From positions 1 to 64,000 of the forward strand of contig NZ_MSDV01000063.1 of the NCBI RefSeq assembly GCF_001931485.1: a stretch of DNA of 64,000 nt. The letters run 5' to 3'. Positions 49,384 to 60,394 of this stretch are shown here, one piece after another. The position numbers were made by a program, and so were the translations under genes. The first letter of the stretch is position 1. Each line of letters begins with the position of its first letter. Source of the DNA: Burkholderia sp. SRS-W-2-2016 (GTDB lineage Bacteria; Pseudomonadota; Gammaproteobacteria; Burkholderiales; Burkholderiaceae). The notes under the pieces were generated by a model, which did not search any database, was not told the DNA's origin, and saw only the letters and a program-made list of their open reading frames with translations.

Positions 49384-50514
49384 ATGCTCAGAACCGCCTC
49401 TGTCGCGGCCGCCGTGTGCGCCGCCTGCCTCACTTCCGCCTGCGTGCATATCGGCCCGTCGCGGCTCAAAGCGGACCAGGTCGACTACGCCCGCGCGCTC
49501 GGCGACGCGAAGAAGCGCGAGATTCTCGCCGCCGTAATCGGCTTGCGTTACGGCGACGCGCCGGCGTTCCTGACCGTCAGCAGCATCATCGCCGCGTACA
49601 CGTTCGACACGACCGGCGGCGCGACGCTGAACGCGGGCTCGGGCAGCATGCCGAACTATGCGCAGGCGGCCGCCAGCGTGTCCTATTCGAACCGGCCGAC
49701 CTTCACGTTCACGCCGACCACCGGCGAAGCATTCGCGTCCGCCTATATCCGGCCGCTCGCGCCGTCGCTGGTCTTGCCGCTCGCGGAGGGCGGCGTGCCG
49801 ATCGATCTGCTGCTGCGGATCACCGCGCAATCGATCGGCGGACTGCAGAACGGCAACGCGCTCGGCGGCGAGAACAGCGCGGGCGCGCCGGGCTTCTTCG
49901 AATTGATCCAGGCGCTGCGCCGCTTGCAGCTGGCAGGAGAACTGAATATCGAAACGCGTCAGATCGATGCGGGCCCCGCTAGCAAGGCGGCCGGCAAGAG
50001 CGGCAACGATGCGGCCGCGACCGCGCAACTCGGTGTATTCCTGACGATCGGCGCGACCAATAGCGGCGAGTCGCCGCGTACCGCCGCGGATGTCGCGCGC
50101 GTGCGCAAGCTGCTGCATCTGTCGCCGAAGACGCGCAGCTATGAGATCGTCTACGGGCCGTCGTCCGGCTACCGCAACGGCGAGCGCATCACGATGGTCA
50201 CACGCTCGGTGCTCGGTATCCTCAGCGATCTCGGCGCGCAGGTACAGGTGCCGCCCGAACGGATCGCCGACGGTTCGACCAAGCCGACCGTCGGGCTGAT
50301 CGGCGGCGAAACCCGGCCGACCATCATCATCCATTCCGGTCAGCGCGCGCCCGCCGATGCGTATGTGTCGATCGCGTATGGACCGTCGGTGTACTGGGTC
50401 GAGCGCAACGACTTCGATTCGAAATACGCGTTCACCGTCGTGCAGAATCTGATGGCGCTCGCCGAGGCCGACACCAGCAGCAAGGCGCCGGTGGTGACGA
50501 TCCCGGCGAATTGA
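49384..50514 (+). CDS. Lipoprotein of unknown function
   Basis: This 376-aa predicted lipoprotein has a signal sequence ending in lipobox LTSA-C20. The residue after Cys is Val, so outer-membrane sorting is likely. The mature part has no recognised domain. It is rich in Ala, Gly, Ser and Thr, with repeated strand-like segments and a conserved-looking TRSYEIVYGPSSGYRNGERITMVTRS stretch. It is convergent with the transketolase gene. The 239-nt gap before it shows no other gene. Confidence 0.62.
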   Translation: MLRTASVAAAVCAACLTSACVHIGPSRLKADQVDYARALGDAKKREILAAVIGLRYGDAPAFLTVSSIIAAYTFDTTGGATLNAGSGSMPNYAQAAASVSYSNRPTFTFTPTTGEAFASAYIRPLAPSLVLPLAEGGVPIDLLLRITAQSIGGLQNGNALGGENSAGAPGFFELIQALRRLQLAGELNIETRQIDAGPASKAAGKSGNDAAATAQLGVFLTIGATNSGESPRTAADVARVRKLLHLSPKTRSYEIVYGPSSGYRNGERITMVTRSVLGILSDLGAQVQVPPERIADGSTKPTVGLIGGETRPTIIIHSGQRAPADAYVSIAYGPSVYWVERNDFDSKYAFTVVQNLMALAEADTSSKAPVVTIPAN

Positions 50515-50542
50515 CGCGCTCGCGCGGCGGCCCGGCGCTCGC

Positions 50543-52627
<2,085 letters not shown>

Positions 52628-52812
52628 AAGACGCTCCTTGTTCGGCAATGCGGAAGATCGCGGGATGGCTGCGCGGCGTGTGTGCGGCGCGCGGCGCGGC
52701 GCGGTAGTTCGGCTGGCATTCGCGTAATGGAGGGGCGCACGCGAGAGCGGTGTGACGCACGAGCGGAACCGTAGGCACTGAAGCTCAGAGGCCGCTCAGG
52801 CCTGCGCCTGCC

Positions 52813-52839
52813 AAAAAAAATTCGCGGTAAAGCCCACCG
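52813..52839 (-). terminator. Possible terminator downstream of the cupin gene
   Basis: On the minus strand a short stem CGGT/ACCG with a 7-nt loop is followed by CGAA and eight T (complement of 52813-52820). The stem is weak, but the T-run is the longest in this stretch. It would separate the cupin gene from transketolase. The surrounding 52628-52939 shows no gene; it also holds a GACAAYGTCAAC direct repeat at about 52908-52931. Confidence 0.4.
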
Positions 52840-52939
52840 ATGATGCGCTCTTGCGCGCGACTCTGCACGCCAGCGGGCAGCGACTGGACGACTCGCCAAC
52901 GCCAATGACAATGTCAACGACAACGTCAACCGCGCCGGC

Positions 52940-53485
52940 TCAAACCGCCGGCAACCAATGCTCGATCACCGGCCCATGCTTGCCGTCGATCGGATCGAGC
53001 GGCGGAAACGGCAACGCGAGCATCGCGTCGAGTTCCTGCGGCGTCAGCGCTTCGCGGCGGATATCCCACTGCTGCCCGGCCGGATAGCCGGCCACCACCT
53101 GAAAATGCCGTTCGAACGATTGCAGGCAATGGCCGGTGCCGGCCGGCAGCAGCAGCACGTCGCCCGCGCGCAGCGTCACCACGCGCCCGCCCGGACCGCC
53201 GACGATCACCTCGGCGCTCGCCGCGGTCACGCCGAGCACTTCATGCGCGGTCGCGTGGAAATGATGGAAATCGAAGATGCTGTCGCGCCATTGCGCGGGC
53301 CACGTGTTGCGCTCGAACAGGATCTCGAACGCGGCGGCCAGATCGCCGCTGGCGGGCGCGAGCGCGTGCCGGTAGATGACGACCGGCAGCTTGCGGTTGT
53401 TCGGCACCCAGTCGCGCGGCTCGAGCATGAACGCTTCGTACTCGGTCTGCGCGGCATCGAAGCCGTGTTTCGAATCGTTGAACAT
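52940..53485 (-). CDS. Cupin-domain protein
   Basis: This 181-aa protein has a cupin barrel. FDFHHFHATAHEVLGVTAASAEVIVGG is motif 1, with His residues and the Glu that usually bind metal, and GDVLLLPAGTGHCLQSF is motif 2. The N-terminal LEPRDWVPNNRKLPVVIY and C-terminal PFPPLDPIDGKHGPVIEHW are features of a Burkholderia-type group with no assigned reaction. AGGAG lies before the ATG at 53485. The microprotein genes at 53610 and 53850 follow on the same strand upstream, so an operon is possible. Confidence 0.83.
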   Translation of the reverse strand: MFNDSKHGFDAAQTEYEAFMLEPRDWVPNNRKLPVVIYRHALAPASGDLAAAFEILFERNTWPAQWRDSIFDFHHFHATAHEVLGVTAASAEVIVGGPGGRVVTLRAGDVLLLPAGTGHCLQSFERHFQVVAGYPAGQQWDIRREALTPQELDAMLALPFPPLDPIDGKHGPVIEHWLPAV

Positions 53486-53609
53486 GGTTGACTCCTGGCT
53501 GGTGGGCGCCCGTGGCGCGTCCGCGCGCCGGCCCCGCTGCTGCAAGGCCGCGCGTGCGCCGCGCCAACCACGCGCGAGGCTGGTGATTCTGGTGGCGTCG
53601 CGCATCGGG

Positions 53610-53786
53610 CTAGCCGCCGCCGATGCCTTGCAGCACCTTGCCGGTGCCGCCGCAGACCGTGCACTGCCGGCCCTCGACCTGGCCGGTGCCGCGGCACGCG
53701 CGGCAGATGTCCTCGCCCGCGCCGGGCGCGTCGGGCGGTGCTTCGTCGCCGGGATTCAGCGGTTCGGGTGGGTCGTTCGATTGCAT
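53610..53786 (-). CDS. DnaJ-type zinc-finger microprotein
   Basis: This 58-aa protein has two CxxCxGxG-like motifs (CRACRGTG and CTVCGGTG) as in the Zn centre of DnaJ, but no J domain. The N-terminal half is acidic and Pro-rich. It may bind zinc and aid protein folding, or be a scaffold; the function is unknown. AGGAG precedes the ATG. Confidence 0.75.
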   Translation of the reverse strand: MQSNDPPEPLNPGDEAPPDAPGAGEDICRACRGTGQVEGRQCTVCGGTGKVLQGIGGG

Positions 53787-53849
53787 CCGGATTCTCCTGG
53801 GTGTGCTGAGGGTTTGGCGCGCGGCGGGTGCGCGACGCATCGCGGAGCA

Positions 53850-54164
53850 TCAACTCCCGCCCGCCTCCTTGCGATGCGACTCGCGCCCGCCGCCGCCCGG
53901 CGGCTCCGCGTGCTGGCCGGTGCCGAGCGGCACTTCGGCGCCTTGCCGGGCCGGCTCGCTCGAGCGCGGCGGATTGGTCGCGCGGTCCACGCCGGTTTGC
54001 ACGACCGGTTCGATCCCAAGCGGGCTCGGCTCGACGTAGTGCGTGCCGCTCGGCCTGTTGCGGGCTTTCACTTCGTCGGACAGCTCCGGGGTGTCGCGCC
54101 GCTCGCGGGCGGGCTCGCGCTCTGTCGGCTGGGTCTGCGCGTCTGTCGGTTGGCGATCCTGCAT
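53850..54164 (-). CDS. Small disordered hydrophilic protein
   Basis: This 104-aa protein is rich in Pro, Glu, Arg, Gln and Gly with no hydrophobic segment. It contains RRDTPELSDEVKARNRPSGTHYVEPSPLG, whose TxYVEPSPLGIEP core looks like a short linear motif. No family is recognised. AAGGAG lies a few bases before the ATG at 54164. It belongs to a run of small charged proteins in this neighbourhood. Confidence 0.55.
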   Translation of the reverse strand: MQDRQPTDAQTQPTEREPARERRDTPELSDEVKARNRPSGTHYVEPSPLGIEPVVQTGVDRATNPPRSSEPARQGAEVPLGTGQHAEPPGGGGRESHRKEAGGS

Positions 54165-54357
54165 CACGTTCTCCTTCTCCTCGTGGTACTGGCATCTGTT
54201 CTACGCAGCAACATTCGCGCCTTCCGGATGACCCGCGAAGACCGGCGACCGCCGCCGACGGGCATGGCCGTTGCGGCATCGCAGTCAGCAACACCGCCCG
54301 CTGTCTTTGTAAAAAGGGAATACCCGCTGCAGCATCTGAAAGGAGAAGGAGAACGCC

Positions 54358-54594
54358 ATGAGCATCACGACGATTCGCGTGTCCGATACCGAGGTGCAGG
54401 TCGAGCGCACGCTGTACACGTTCGCGCAAAAGAGCGACGCCGATGCGTTCCAGAGCTGCCTCGTCGACGGTCACGTCGACACCTGCTATCGCGAGCATCC
54501 GCCGCTGTCCGCACGGCCCACCGTGCCCGACGAACACCCGGACGATCCGGCGCGCGGCAGCACGATTTCGCCGTCGCTGGGCGGCATGCCGTGA
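54358..54594 (+). CDS. Small protein of unknown function
   Basis: This 78-aa cytoplasmic protein has a folded-looking start (ITTIRVSDTEVQVERTLYTFAQKSDADAFQSCL) with alternating strand and helix pattern, and a Pro/Asp-rich tail. A double purine-rich site (AAAGGAGAAGGAG) precedes the ATG, one of the strongest ribosome sites in the window. The family is not recognised. Confidence 0.6.
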   Translation: MSITTIRVSDTEVQVERTLYTFAQKSDADAFQSCLVDGHVDTCYREHPPLSARPTVPDEHPDDPARGSTISPSLGGMP

Positions 54595-54624
54595 GCGCTC
54601 CTGAGCGCTGCGCCCGCGCGCCGC

Positions 54625-54870
54625 TCAGCTCTCCGGCGCCGCGCGATCGGCCGCGACGATCTCGCGGCCATACGCGATCGCCGCGCGCCGCGCTTCGTCG
54701 GCCGTCGCGAACGGGCCGATCTCCGGCGCGCCGTCGAACGGAAACAGAATCTTTCGATCAGCTTTCCTGACTACTTTCAGTCCACCGATATAACGGCCGT
54801 CGCCTGTTCCGTGATAGCTGGCGAAAATCTCGAAGTCGTCGTCAGCCACGTCGGCCTTGTGTCGCGCCAT
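54625..54870 (-). CDS. Small conserved-type protein (possibly DUF6723)
   Basis: This 81-aa protein starts with an acidic ADVADDDFEIFASYHGTG, followed by strands LKVVRKADRKILFPFDG and a helix TADEARRAAIAYGREIVAADR. The pattern looks like a small folded beta-beta-alpha protein. I believe it resembles a Burkholderia-specific DUF, possibly DUF6723, but cannot confirm. CGAGGAACGCAT precedes the ATG. Confidence 0.6.
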   Translation of the reverse strand: MARHKADVADDDFEIFASYHGTGDGRYIGGLKVVRKADRKILFPFDGAPEIGPFATADEARRAAIAYGREIVAADRAAPES

Positions 54871-55058
54871 ATGCGTTCCTCGCTGGATGCCTTTTGTCGT
54901 GCGTTGTGCGTCGCGAAGCGCCGCGCGCACCGAGGTTCCGGCGCGCGCGCTGCGTCATCGAACACTAGCGGCGAGCAATAGACGTTCCACGCGACACACA
55001 TGCACGCGGGCACGGCATGCGGGTTGCGCAAGGCAATAGAGACTTTCTGGAGATCACG

Positions 55059-55460
55059 ATGGATTTACCGCATCCGAAGTGCGCCGCGCGCGCACCGTTC
55101 GAGCTGATCGCGTTACTGCACGATCGGTTGTTGCGACTGCACGTGCCGGTGCCGCCCGAAGTCGATCCGAACCTCGACCCGAACACACCGGCGCCGAACA
55201 TCGACCCCGATCCGCTGCCCGACGATCTGCCCGACGACCCGCAGCCGCCCGCCGGCGATCCGCCCGCGAGCCCGCCGCCGATGCAGGCGGCACCCGTCAA
55301 AACTGATGCATCATCCCCACATACGCGCCGGTCTGCGAATCGCCGACAAGCGGATTCGTATTGCTGCTCGAATCGCGCGGCGACGCCTGCAGCGAGAAGT
55401 TGGAATTGCTGCCGTTGCTCACATAGCCGACGGTGCCATACAGGAAGGTGCGCTTCGTGA
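55059..55460 (+). CDS. Pro/Asp-rich small protein overlapping the porin 3' end
   Basis: This 133-codon frame starts with MDLPHPKCAARAPFELIALLHDRLLRLHVPVP, a short helical segment. An extended Pro/Asp repeat region (DPNLDPNTPAPNIDPDPLPDD) follows. The last 55 codons run antisense into the porin gene and look non-native (Cys/Arg/Ser-rich). The N-terminal part has a ribosome site (TGGAGATCACG) and credible composition. Either the frame is truly overlapping or the original stop has been lost. Confidence 0.45.
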   Translation: MDLPHPKCAARAPFELIALLHDRLLRLHVPVPPEVDPNLDPNTPAPNIDPDPLPDDLPDDPQPPAGDPPASPPPMQAAPVKTDASSPHTRRSANRRQADSYCCSNRAATPAARSWNCCRCSHSRRCHTGRCAS

Positions 55461-56415
55461 TGTTGTAGGTCGTGCCGAGCAGATACATCATTGCGTGACC
55501 GGAAGGATCGTGCGCGGCATCGCCGGTGCCGGCGCCGACATGGATGTAGTAGCCGCCGGCGGTCACCGCCCAGCGCGATTGCGGGCTGTAGGTCGCGCCG
55601 AGCCAGTAGTGATCGGCCTTATCGGCGACCCCGGCCGGCGAGTCCGGCGCCGAGTAATGCGTATAGGCGCCCTGGATCTTCACCTCCTGCAGATGCACGT
55701 TCGCGCCGACGAAATATTCGCGCGACGCCTGGAAGATATTGCTGAAGCGCCCGCTGTTGTCGCGTAACTCGTCGTAGATGCCGCGCATGTCGAACAGCGG
55801 CGAATGATAGGTCAGCATGATGCCGTTCGAGCGGCCGAATTCGCCCGGCGCGCCGCTGTTGAACGCGCCCGGCTGATTGCCGAACGCGTATTGCCCCTGC
55901 ACGTCGAAGCCCCAGAACACCGGGCTCTTGTATTCGATGTTGTTGCTGGTCTGCTGCCAGTTGCGCCCGCGCACCAGCGACGCCGACGAGAACGCCTGCT
56001 GCACGAACGGATCGAATTCCCACACGCCGTCGCTGTCGATAAACAGATTGCGGCCGGCCTGCAACGTGCCCCACTGCTGGCTTTTCAAACCGGCGAACGC
56101 GCGCCGCGACCATAGCCGGCCGCCGCTGGTGGTGCCGTCCATCACCTGCAAGCCGGTTTCGAGGTTGAAGATCGCGGCGAGACCGCCGCCGAGATCCTCG
56201 CTGCCTTTCAGGCCGAGCATGCTGGTGCCCCAGTCGCCGCCCTGCGCGCGCCAGCGGCTCGCACTGCCGCCCGCGCCGTCGTTGATGTGATTCATGTATT
56301 CGAGGCCGCCGTCCAGACGCCCATACAGCGTTACGCTGGTTTGCGCGTGGGCAGTGGACGCCGCGGCCAGCGCGCCCGTCAGCAGCATGGAGTGAATGAT
56401 GATCGGTCGTTTCAT
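55297..56415 (-). CDS. Gram-negative porin (Burkholderia type)
   Basis: This 372-aa precursor of a trimeric 16-strand outer-membrane porin has a signal peptide ending STAHA-Q. The first strand is SVTLYGRLDGGLEYMNH. The GLKGSEDLGGGLAAIFNLETG and RRAFAGLKSQQWGTLQAGR turns are typical of OmpC/DcaP-like beta-proteobacterial porins, and the C-terminal Phe follows AYVGMMHQF. It controls diffusion of small solutes. The gene has its own promoter region (56416-56556) and is divergent from the AAA ATPase gene. Confidence 0.95.
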   Translation of the reverse strand: MKRPIIIHSMLLTGALAAASTAHAQTSVTLYGRLDGGLEYMNHINDGAGGSASRWRAQGGDWGTSMLGLKGSEDLGGGLAAIFNLETGLQVMDGTTSGGRLWSRRAFAGLKSQQWGTLQAGRNLFIDSDGVWEFDPFVQQAFSSASLVRGRNWQQTSNNIEYKSPVFWGFDVQGQYAFGNQPGAFNSGAPGEFGRSNGIMLTYHSPLFDMRGIYDELRDNSGRFSNIFQASREYFVGANVHLQEVKIQGAYTHYSAPDSPAGVADKADHYWLGATYSPQSRWAVTAGGYYIHVGAGTGDAAHDPSGHAMMYLLGTTYNITKRTFLYGTVGYVSNGSNSNFSLQASPRDSSSNTNPLVGDSQTGAYVGMMHQF

Positions 56416-56556
56416 CGAATTGTCGTGGTCCGGTTGGCGCGATGCATGGAAGATCGAACGCTGCCCACGATAAGATAGCCGTCAATTCGGTCAGCGCCAA
56501 ACCGAAATGCAGGGTTTGGCTTCCACATTCGAGTTTATTCGTCGAGTTTATTCGCA

Positions 56557-57867
56557 ATGAGTTCGCCCGTTCCGATCGCTCCAGAAGACAGCAACGACGA
56601 CGACTATCTCGGCGTGTATCGACGCGAGAACGCGGACGGCACCGAGTGGTGGCGCGTGAGTATCGGCGAGCGGCCGGCCACGTACCGGCTCGAACATGGG
56701 GTGGATGGCGACGCGGACACGGCCGGCGGCGGCGCCGTCGATATCGATCTGGTCGTCGATGCGGAGAACCTGCGCGCGAAACTGAAGAAGTGGCGGCGTG
56801 AAGACTTCGTGCGCGACAACGAAGACGCGGCGGACGACGGCGACGCGCCGTCGCGCATCGCATTCATGCCGGAGTTACAACGCGCGTCGGCCCGCATGCT
56901 CGCAGCGCGACGGCGCGAAACCGAGGCCGCGGCCGCAGCCGCACAGCAAGCGGCCAATCAGGGCGCGCACGAAGCAGCCGCCGACAGCTCACCGCAAAGC
57001 GTGCGCATCGGCACCGTCGAAGTCCCGTACGGCGCCGCCCACCCGCTGGTGCCGCGCATCAACCCCGCCTATCTGTTCTCGCCGCGCTTTCACGATATCG
57101 TCGCGGACATTGTCGAGAATCGTCGCGTGATGCTGATCGGCCATACCGGCGTCGGCAAGACCAGCCTGATCGAACAGATCGCCGCGCGCGCCCGGCATGG
57201 CGTGCTGCGCTCGAACATGAATGGCCAGACCACGGTCGGCGATTTCGTCGGCTTCTGGACCGTCAAGGGCGGCGAGACCTTGTGGGTCGACGGCGTGCTG
57301 CCGACCGCGATGCGCGAGGGGCTATGGCTGATCGTCGATGAAATCGACTTCGCCGAGCCGTCCATTCTCGCCGCGTTGACCGCGGTGCTCGAACCGCACG
57401 GCGCGCTGGTGCTGAAGGAAAAAGGCCACGAGATCGTCGCGCCGCATCCGGACTTCCGGTTGTTCGCGACCGCCAACGCGGTCGGCGCGATGAGCCAGTT
57501 CCGCCATCTGTACCAGGGCGCGAATCTGATGAACGAGGCGTTTCTCGATCGCTGGCGCGTGTACCTGCTCGACTATCTGACGCCGGCCGAGGAAACCGAC
57601 GTGCTGCTGCGCACGCTCGCGCCGCACCTGACGCGTCCGCTCGCCGCCACCCTCGCCGCGATCGCCGCCGACTGCCGCGCCGCGTTCGCGCGCGAGGACC
57701 TTGCCAGCGCGTTCTCGACCCGGCGCCTGCTCGACTGGGCCGAGCTGATGCTGCGCACTGGCGACCCGGAACGCGCGGCGGGCCCGGCGATCTACGCGAA
57801 GGTCAGCCCGGAGGACGCCGCGCTGATTCGCGGGATCGTCCGTCATCACATCGCGCCGGCGGGCTGA
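56557..57867 (+). CDS. AAA ATPase (MoxR/CbbQ-like)
   Basis: This 436-aa protein has an unusual acidic N-terminal region of about 150 residues (DDDYLGVYRREN, then an Ala/Glu-rich coil). The AAA_5 domain has Walker A GHTGVGKT (195-202), Walker B LIVDEIDFAEPS and sensor-1 LFATANAVG. MoxR/CbbQ/NorQ ATPases remodel or metallate partner enzymes together with a vWA protein; the vWA gene follows after 39 nt. The target enzyme is not encoded nearby. The pair is also similar in outline to CobS/CobT. Confidence 0.88.
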   Translation: MSSPVPIAPEDSNDDDYLGVYRRENADGTEWWRVSIGERPATYRLEHGVDGDADTAGGGAVDIDLVVDAENLRAKLKKWRREDFVRDNEDAADDGDAPSRIAFMPELQRASARMLAARRRETEAAAAAAQQAANQGAHEAAADSSPQSVRIGTVEVPYGAAHPLVPRINPAYLFSPRFHDIVADIVENRRVMLIGHTGVGKTSLIEQIAARARHGVLRSNMNGQTTVGDFVGFWTVKGGETLWVDGVLPTAMREGLWLIVDEIDFAEPSILAALTAVLEPHGALVLKEKGHEIVAPHPDFRLFATANAVGAMSQFRHLYQGANLMNEAFLDRWRVYLLDYLTPAEETDVLLRTLAPHLTRPLAATLAAIAADCRAAFAREDLASAFSTRRLLDWAELMLRTGDPERAAGPAIYAKVSPEDAALIRGIVRHHIAPAG

Positions 57868-57906
57868 GCGGCGCGCGCATCGGCCCCCTGCGTTTTCACA
57901 CCGGCG

Positions 57907-59670
57907 ATGAACCCACGGCACCCCGCTCACCTGCAACGCGACATCCAGGGCTTCTCATTCGAATCGACGCTCGGCAAGGTCGCGCGCGTGCTGACCGGGC
58001 AGTACGGCGTGAGCGTCGTGTTCAGTCCGGAGGGGCCGCGCGTCGAGCCGGGCCGCATCGTGATTCCGGACTACGAAGCGCACGGCGGCGTCGAGCGCGA
58101 CGTGCTGATCGGCTATCTGGACCTGCTGGTCGCGCGCGCGAAGCATGCGTCGCTCGCGCAACTCGATGCGCTGCCCGCCGGCATCGCCGCGCAACTCGCG
58201 CAGGTGATCGACGATCGGCGCGTGTGCGCGCAACTGCTCGACGAATATCCGGGCGCGCGCTGGTTCATCGGCAAACTGCGCGAGCATGCGGCCGGGCGCG
58301 TGCGGCAGCGCTGGCCAAAGCTGCATTGGCGCGACCGGCTCGCGTGGCTGATCGAACGCGCGCTGTGGGACGAGGCGCCGGCTCGTAGCGAAGCGAGTCC
58401 GTCGCTGCTGGCCGCGTTGCACGCCGCGCACGATCTGCTCGACGACGCGCGCGCAAGCGGCTCGACCGCCCGCAGCATCGCGCTCGCGCACGAACTCGTG
58501 GCCCGCGTGCGCTCGCTGTCGGCCGGCGATGTCAACAACATGATGTTCACGGCCGGCCCGGCGGAAGACCTCGATACGCAAACCGCTACGGCCTCCGAAT
58601 CATCCGGCGAGGCTGACGACGCGCGGCCCACCGGCGACGGCGCCATGCCGCCCGCCGAGTCCGAACACCCGGCCGGCGCGCCATCCGACAACCCAATCGG
58701 CATGGGCCAAACCCTCGGCGACGGCCACCAGCAGCCTTCCCGCGACGCCGCCGCGACCGGCAAGCCCGGCGCGCATCCCGCCCGCCTGCTGCTATCGATC
58801 CCGCTCGCCACCGAATTCGACGTCATCACCGATCTCACCGGCCAGGGCGACAGCGCCGCGTGGCGCACACTGCGCGCACAGGCCCGCGCGGACACCGCGC
58901 CGCTAAAACAGAAACTCGAACGCGCGCTCTGCGCCGACGAACGCATACGCTGGCGCCGCGACCAGGAACGCGGCGAGCTCGACCGCAGCGCGCTCGCGAA
59001 ACTGGCGACCACGCCCGGCTATCGCACGCCGTTCCGCACCCAGCGCGTCACGAAGGGGCGCGACGTCGCGGTGAGCCTGCTGATCGACCGCAGCGGCTCG
59101 ATGGCGGGCCGCAAGATCGAACTCGCGCGGCTGTGCGCGAGCGCGCTGTGCGATGCGCTGACGCAACTGTCGTTCGAATGCGAAGTGCTCGGCTACTGCT
59201 CGCTCGAAGCGCCGGAAATGAAGCAGCTGTACGAACGCCAGCGCGCGGCCGGCGCCGACCTGCGGCGCTACAACCGCTTCGTCGAGCGGCTCGATCTGAA
59301 GGTGTACAAACGGTTCGGCGCGACCGATCTGAGCGGGATCGCGCGGATCGATTGCGGACACGAGAACCCGGATGGCGAAGCGCTCGCGTGGGCGGCGACG
59401 CGGCTCGCCGCGCAGCCCGCCGCGCGCCGCATTCTGATGGTGTTTTCGGATGGCTATCCGTCGACCGGCGACGGCGATCCACAGGTGTTGCGCAGCGATC
59501 TGCGCGAACGCGTCGCCGCGATAGGACAACGTGGGATCGAACTGGTGGGAATCGGCGTGCTGACCGACGCGGTCGAGGACTTCTATCCGCGCAACGTGGT
59601 GATCAGCCGCCTCACCGAGCTGCCGTCGACGGTGTTCTCGGTGCTCGGCGCGATGCTGCTCACGCGCTGA
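57907..59670 (+). CDS. vWA-domain protein (CobT/NorD-like)
   Basis: This 587-aa partner of the AAA ATPase has a helical N-terminal half up to about 220. A disordered acidic linker (220-290) with Glu/Asp/Ser/Gly follows, then a C-terminal vWA domain with an intact MIDAS DRSGSMAG near 394-401, a threonine in GATDLSG and the distal FSDGYPS Asp. This is the CobT/NorD layout. It probably tethers the ATPase to a substrate by metal-dependent adhesion. ATG at 57907 is used; spacing and orientation indicate one operon. Confidence 0.87.
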   Translation: MNPRHPAHLQRDIQGFSFESTLGKVARVLTGQYGVSVVFSPEGPRVEPGRIVIPDYEAHGGVERDVLIGYLDLLVARAKHASLAQLDALPAGIAAQLAQVIDDRRVCAQLLDEYPGARWFIGKLREHAAGRVRQRWPKLHWRDRLAWLIERALWDEAPARSEASPSLLAALHAAHDLLDDARASGSTARSIALAHELVARVRSLSAGDVNNMMFTAGPAEDLDTQTATASESSGEADDARPTGDGAMPPAESEHPAGAPSDNPIGMGQTLGDGHQQPSRDAAATGKPGAHPARLLLSIPLATEFDVITDLTGQGDSAAWRTLRAQARADTAPLKQKLERALCADERIRWRRDQERGELDRSALAKLATTPGYRTPFRTQRVTKGRDVAVSLLIDRSGSMAGRKIELARLCASALCDALTQLSFECEVLGYCSLEAPEMKQLYERQRAAGADLRRYNRFVERLDLKVYKRFGATDLSGIARIDCGHENPDGEALAWAATRLAAQPAARRILMVFSDGYPSTGDGDPQVLRSDLRERVAAIGQRGIELVGIGVLTDAVEDFYPRNVVISRLTELPSTVFSVLGAMLLTR

Positions 59671-59716
59671 GCACCGCGCGAGACTTGAGCCGGACAGCGG
59701 CCCCGCCCTCGCGGCG

Positions 59717-60394
59717 CTAGTGCGCGGCCGGCGGCATCGTCGCGATCGGAATCAGGAATTCCGACACGCCGGTCAAAATGATCTGCACACCGATGCACAG
59801 CAGCAAAAACGCCGACACCCGCAGCGCGACCTTGGTCCCTTCCACGCCCAGGTAGCGCGGGAACACGGTCGCGCGGCTATAGACCAGATACACGGTGGCC
59901 GCCACCAGCAACGTGATCGCGACCGACGCGATGCTGGACGCGACGAACGCCGACAGCTTGTGGGTGCGGTTCGCGGTCAGCGCGATCGCGGTCGCGATCG
60001 AGCCGGGCCCGGTGGTGAGCGGGATCGTCAGCGGAAAGAATGCTTTCGACATCGCGTTCTCCGCGTCGACGCGTTTCACGGCGGTCTGATCGGCCGCCGG
60101 GGTGTCCGGCGCATTGAGCATCTGCCAGCCGCCGACCGCCAGCGCGAGCCCGCCGCCGATCCGCAGCGCTTCCATCGAAATACCGAAGAAATGCAGCACC
60201 GGCGTGCCGATAAAGAACGCCACCAGCAGCACGCAGGTGGCGTTGATCGCGATCTTGCGCGCGAGCGCGGTGCGCTCCTCGCTCGTCAGCGATGCGGTCC
60301 GGTCGAGAAACACGAACGCGCCGCCGATCGGATTGATGATGCTGATCAAGCCGGTAAAGCCAAACAGAATGTCCGAGATCAGGCTTTCGACCAT
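59717..60394 (-). CDS. MarC-family integral membrane protein
   Basis: This 225-aa membrane protein has six predicted helices. The MarC signatures are INPIGGAFVFLDRTASLTSEER, a GGGLALAVGGWQMLNAP helix and PLTIPLTTGPGSIATAIAL. It was once linked to multiple antibiotic resistance, and the actual function is unknown. It is convergent with the AAA-vWA operon and divergent from the DUF3311-SSS pair. Confidence 0.92.
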   Translation of the reverse strand: MVESLISDILFGFTGLISIINPIGGAFVFLDRTASLTSEERTALARKIAINATCVLLVAFFIGTPVLHFFGISMEALRIGGGLALAVGGWQMLNAPDTPAADQTAVKRVDAENAMSKAFFPLTIPLTTGPGSIATAIALTANRTHKLSAFVASSIASVAITLLVAATVYLVYSRATVFPRYLGVEGTKVALRVSAFLLLCIGVQIILTGVSEFLIPIATMPPAAH

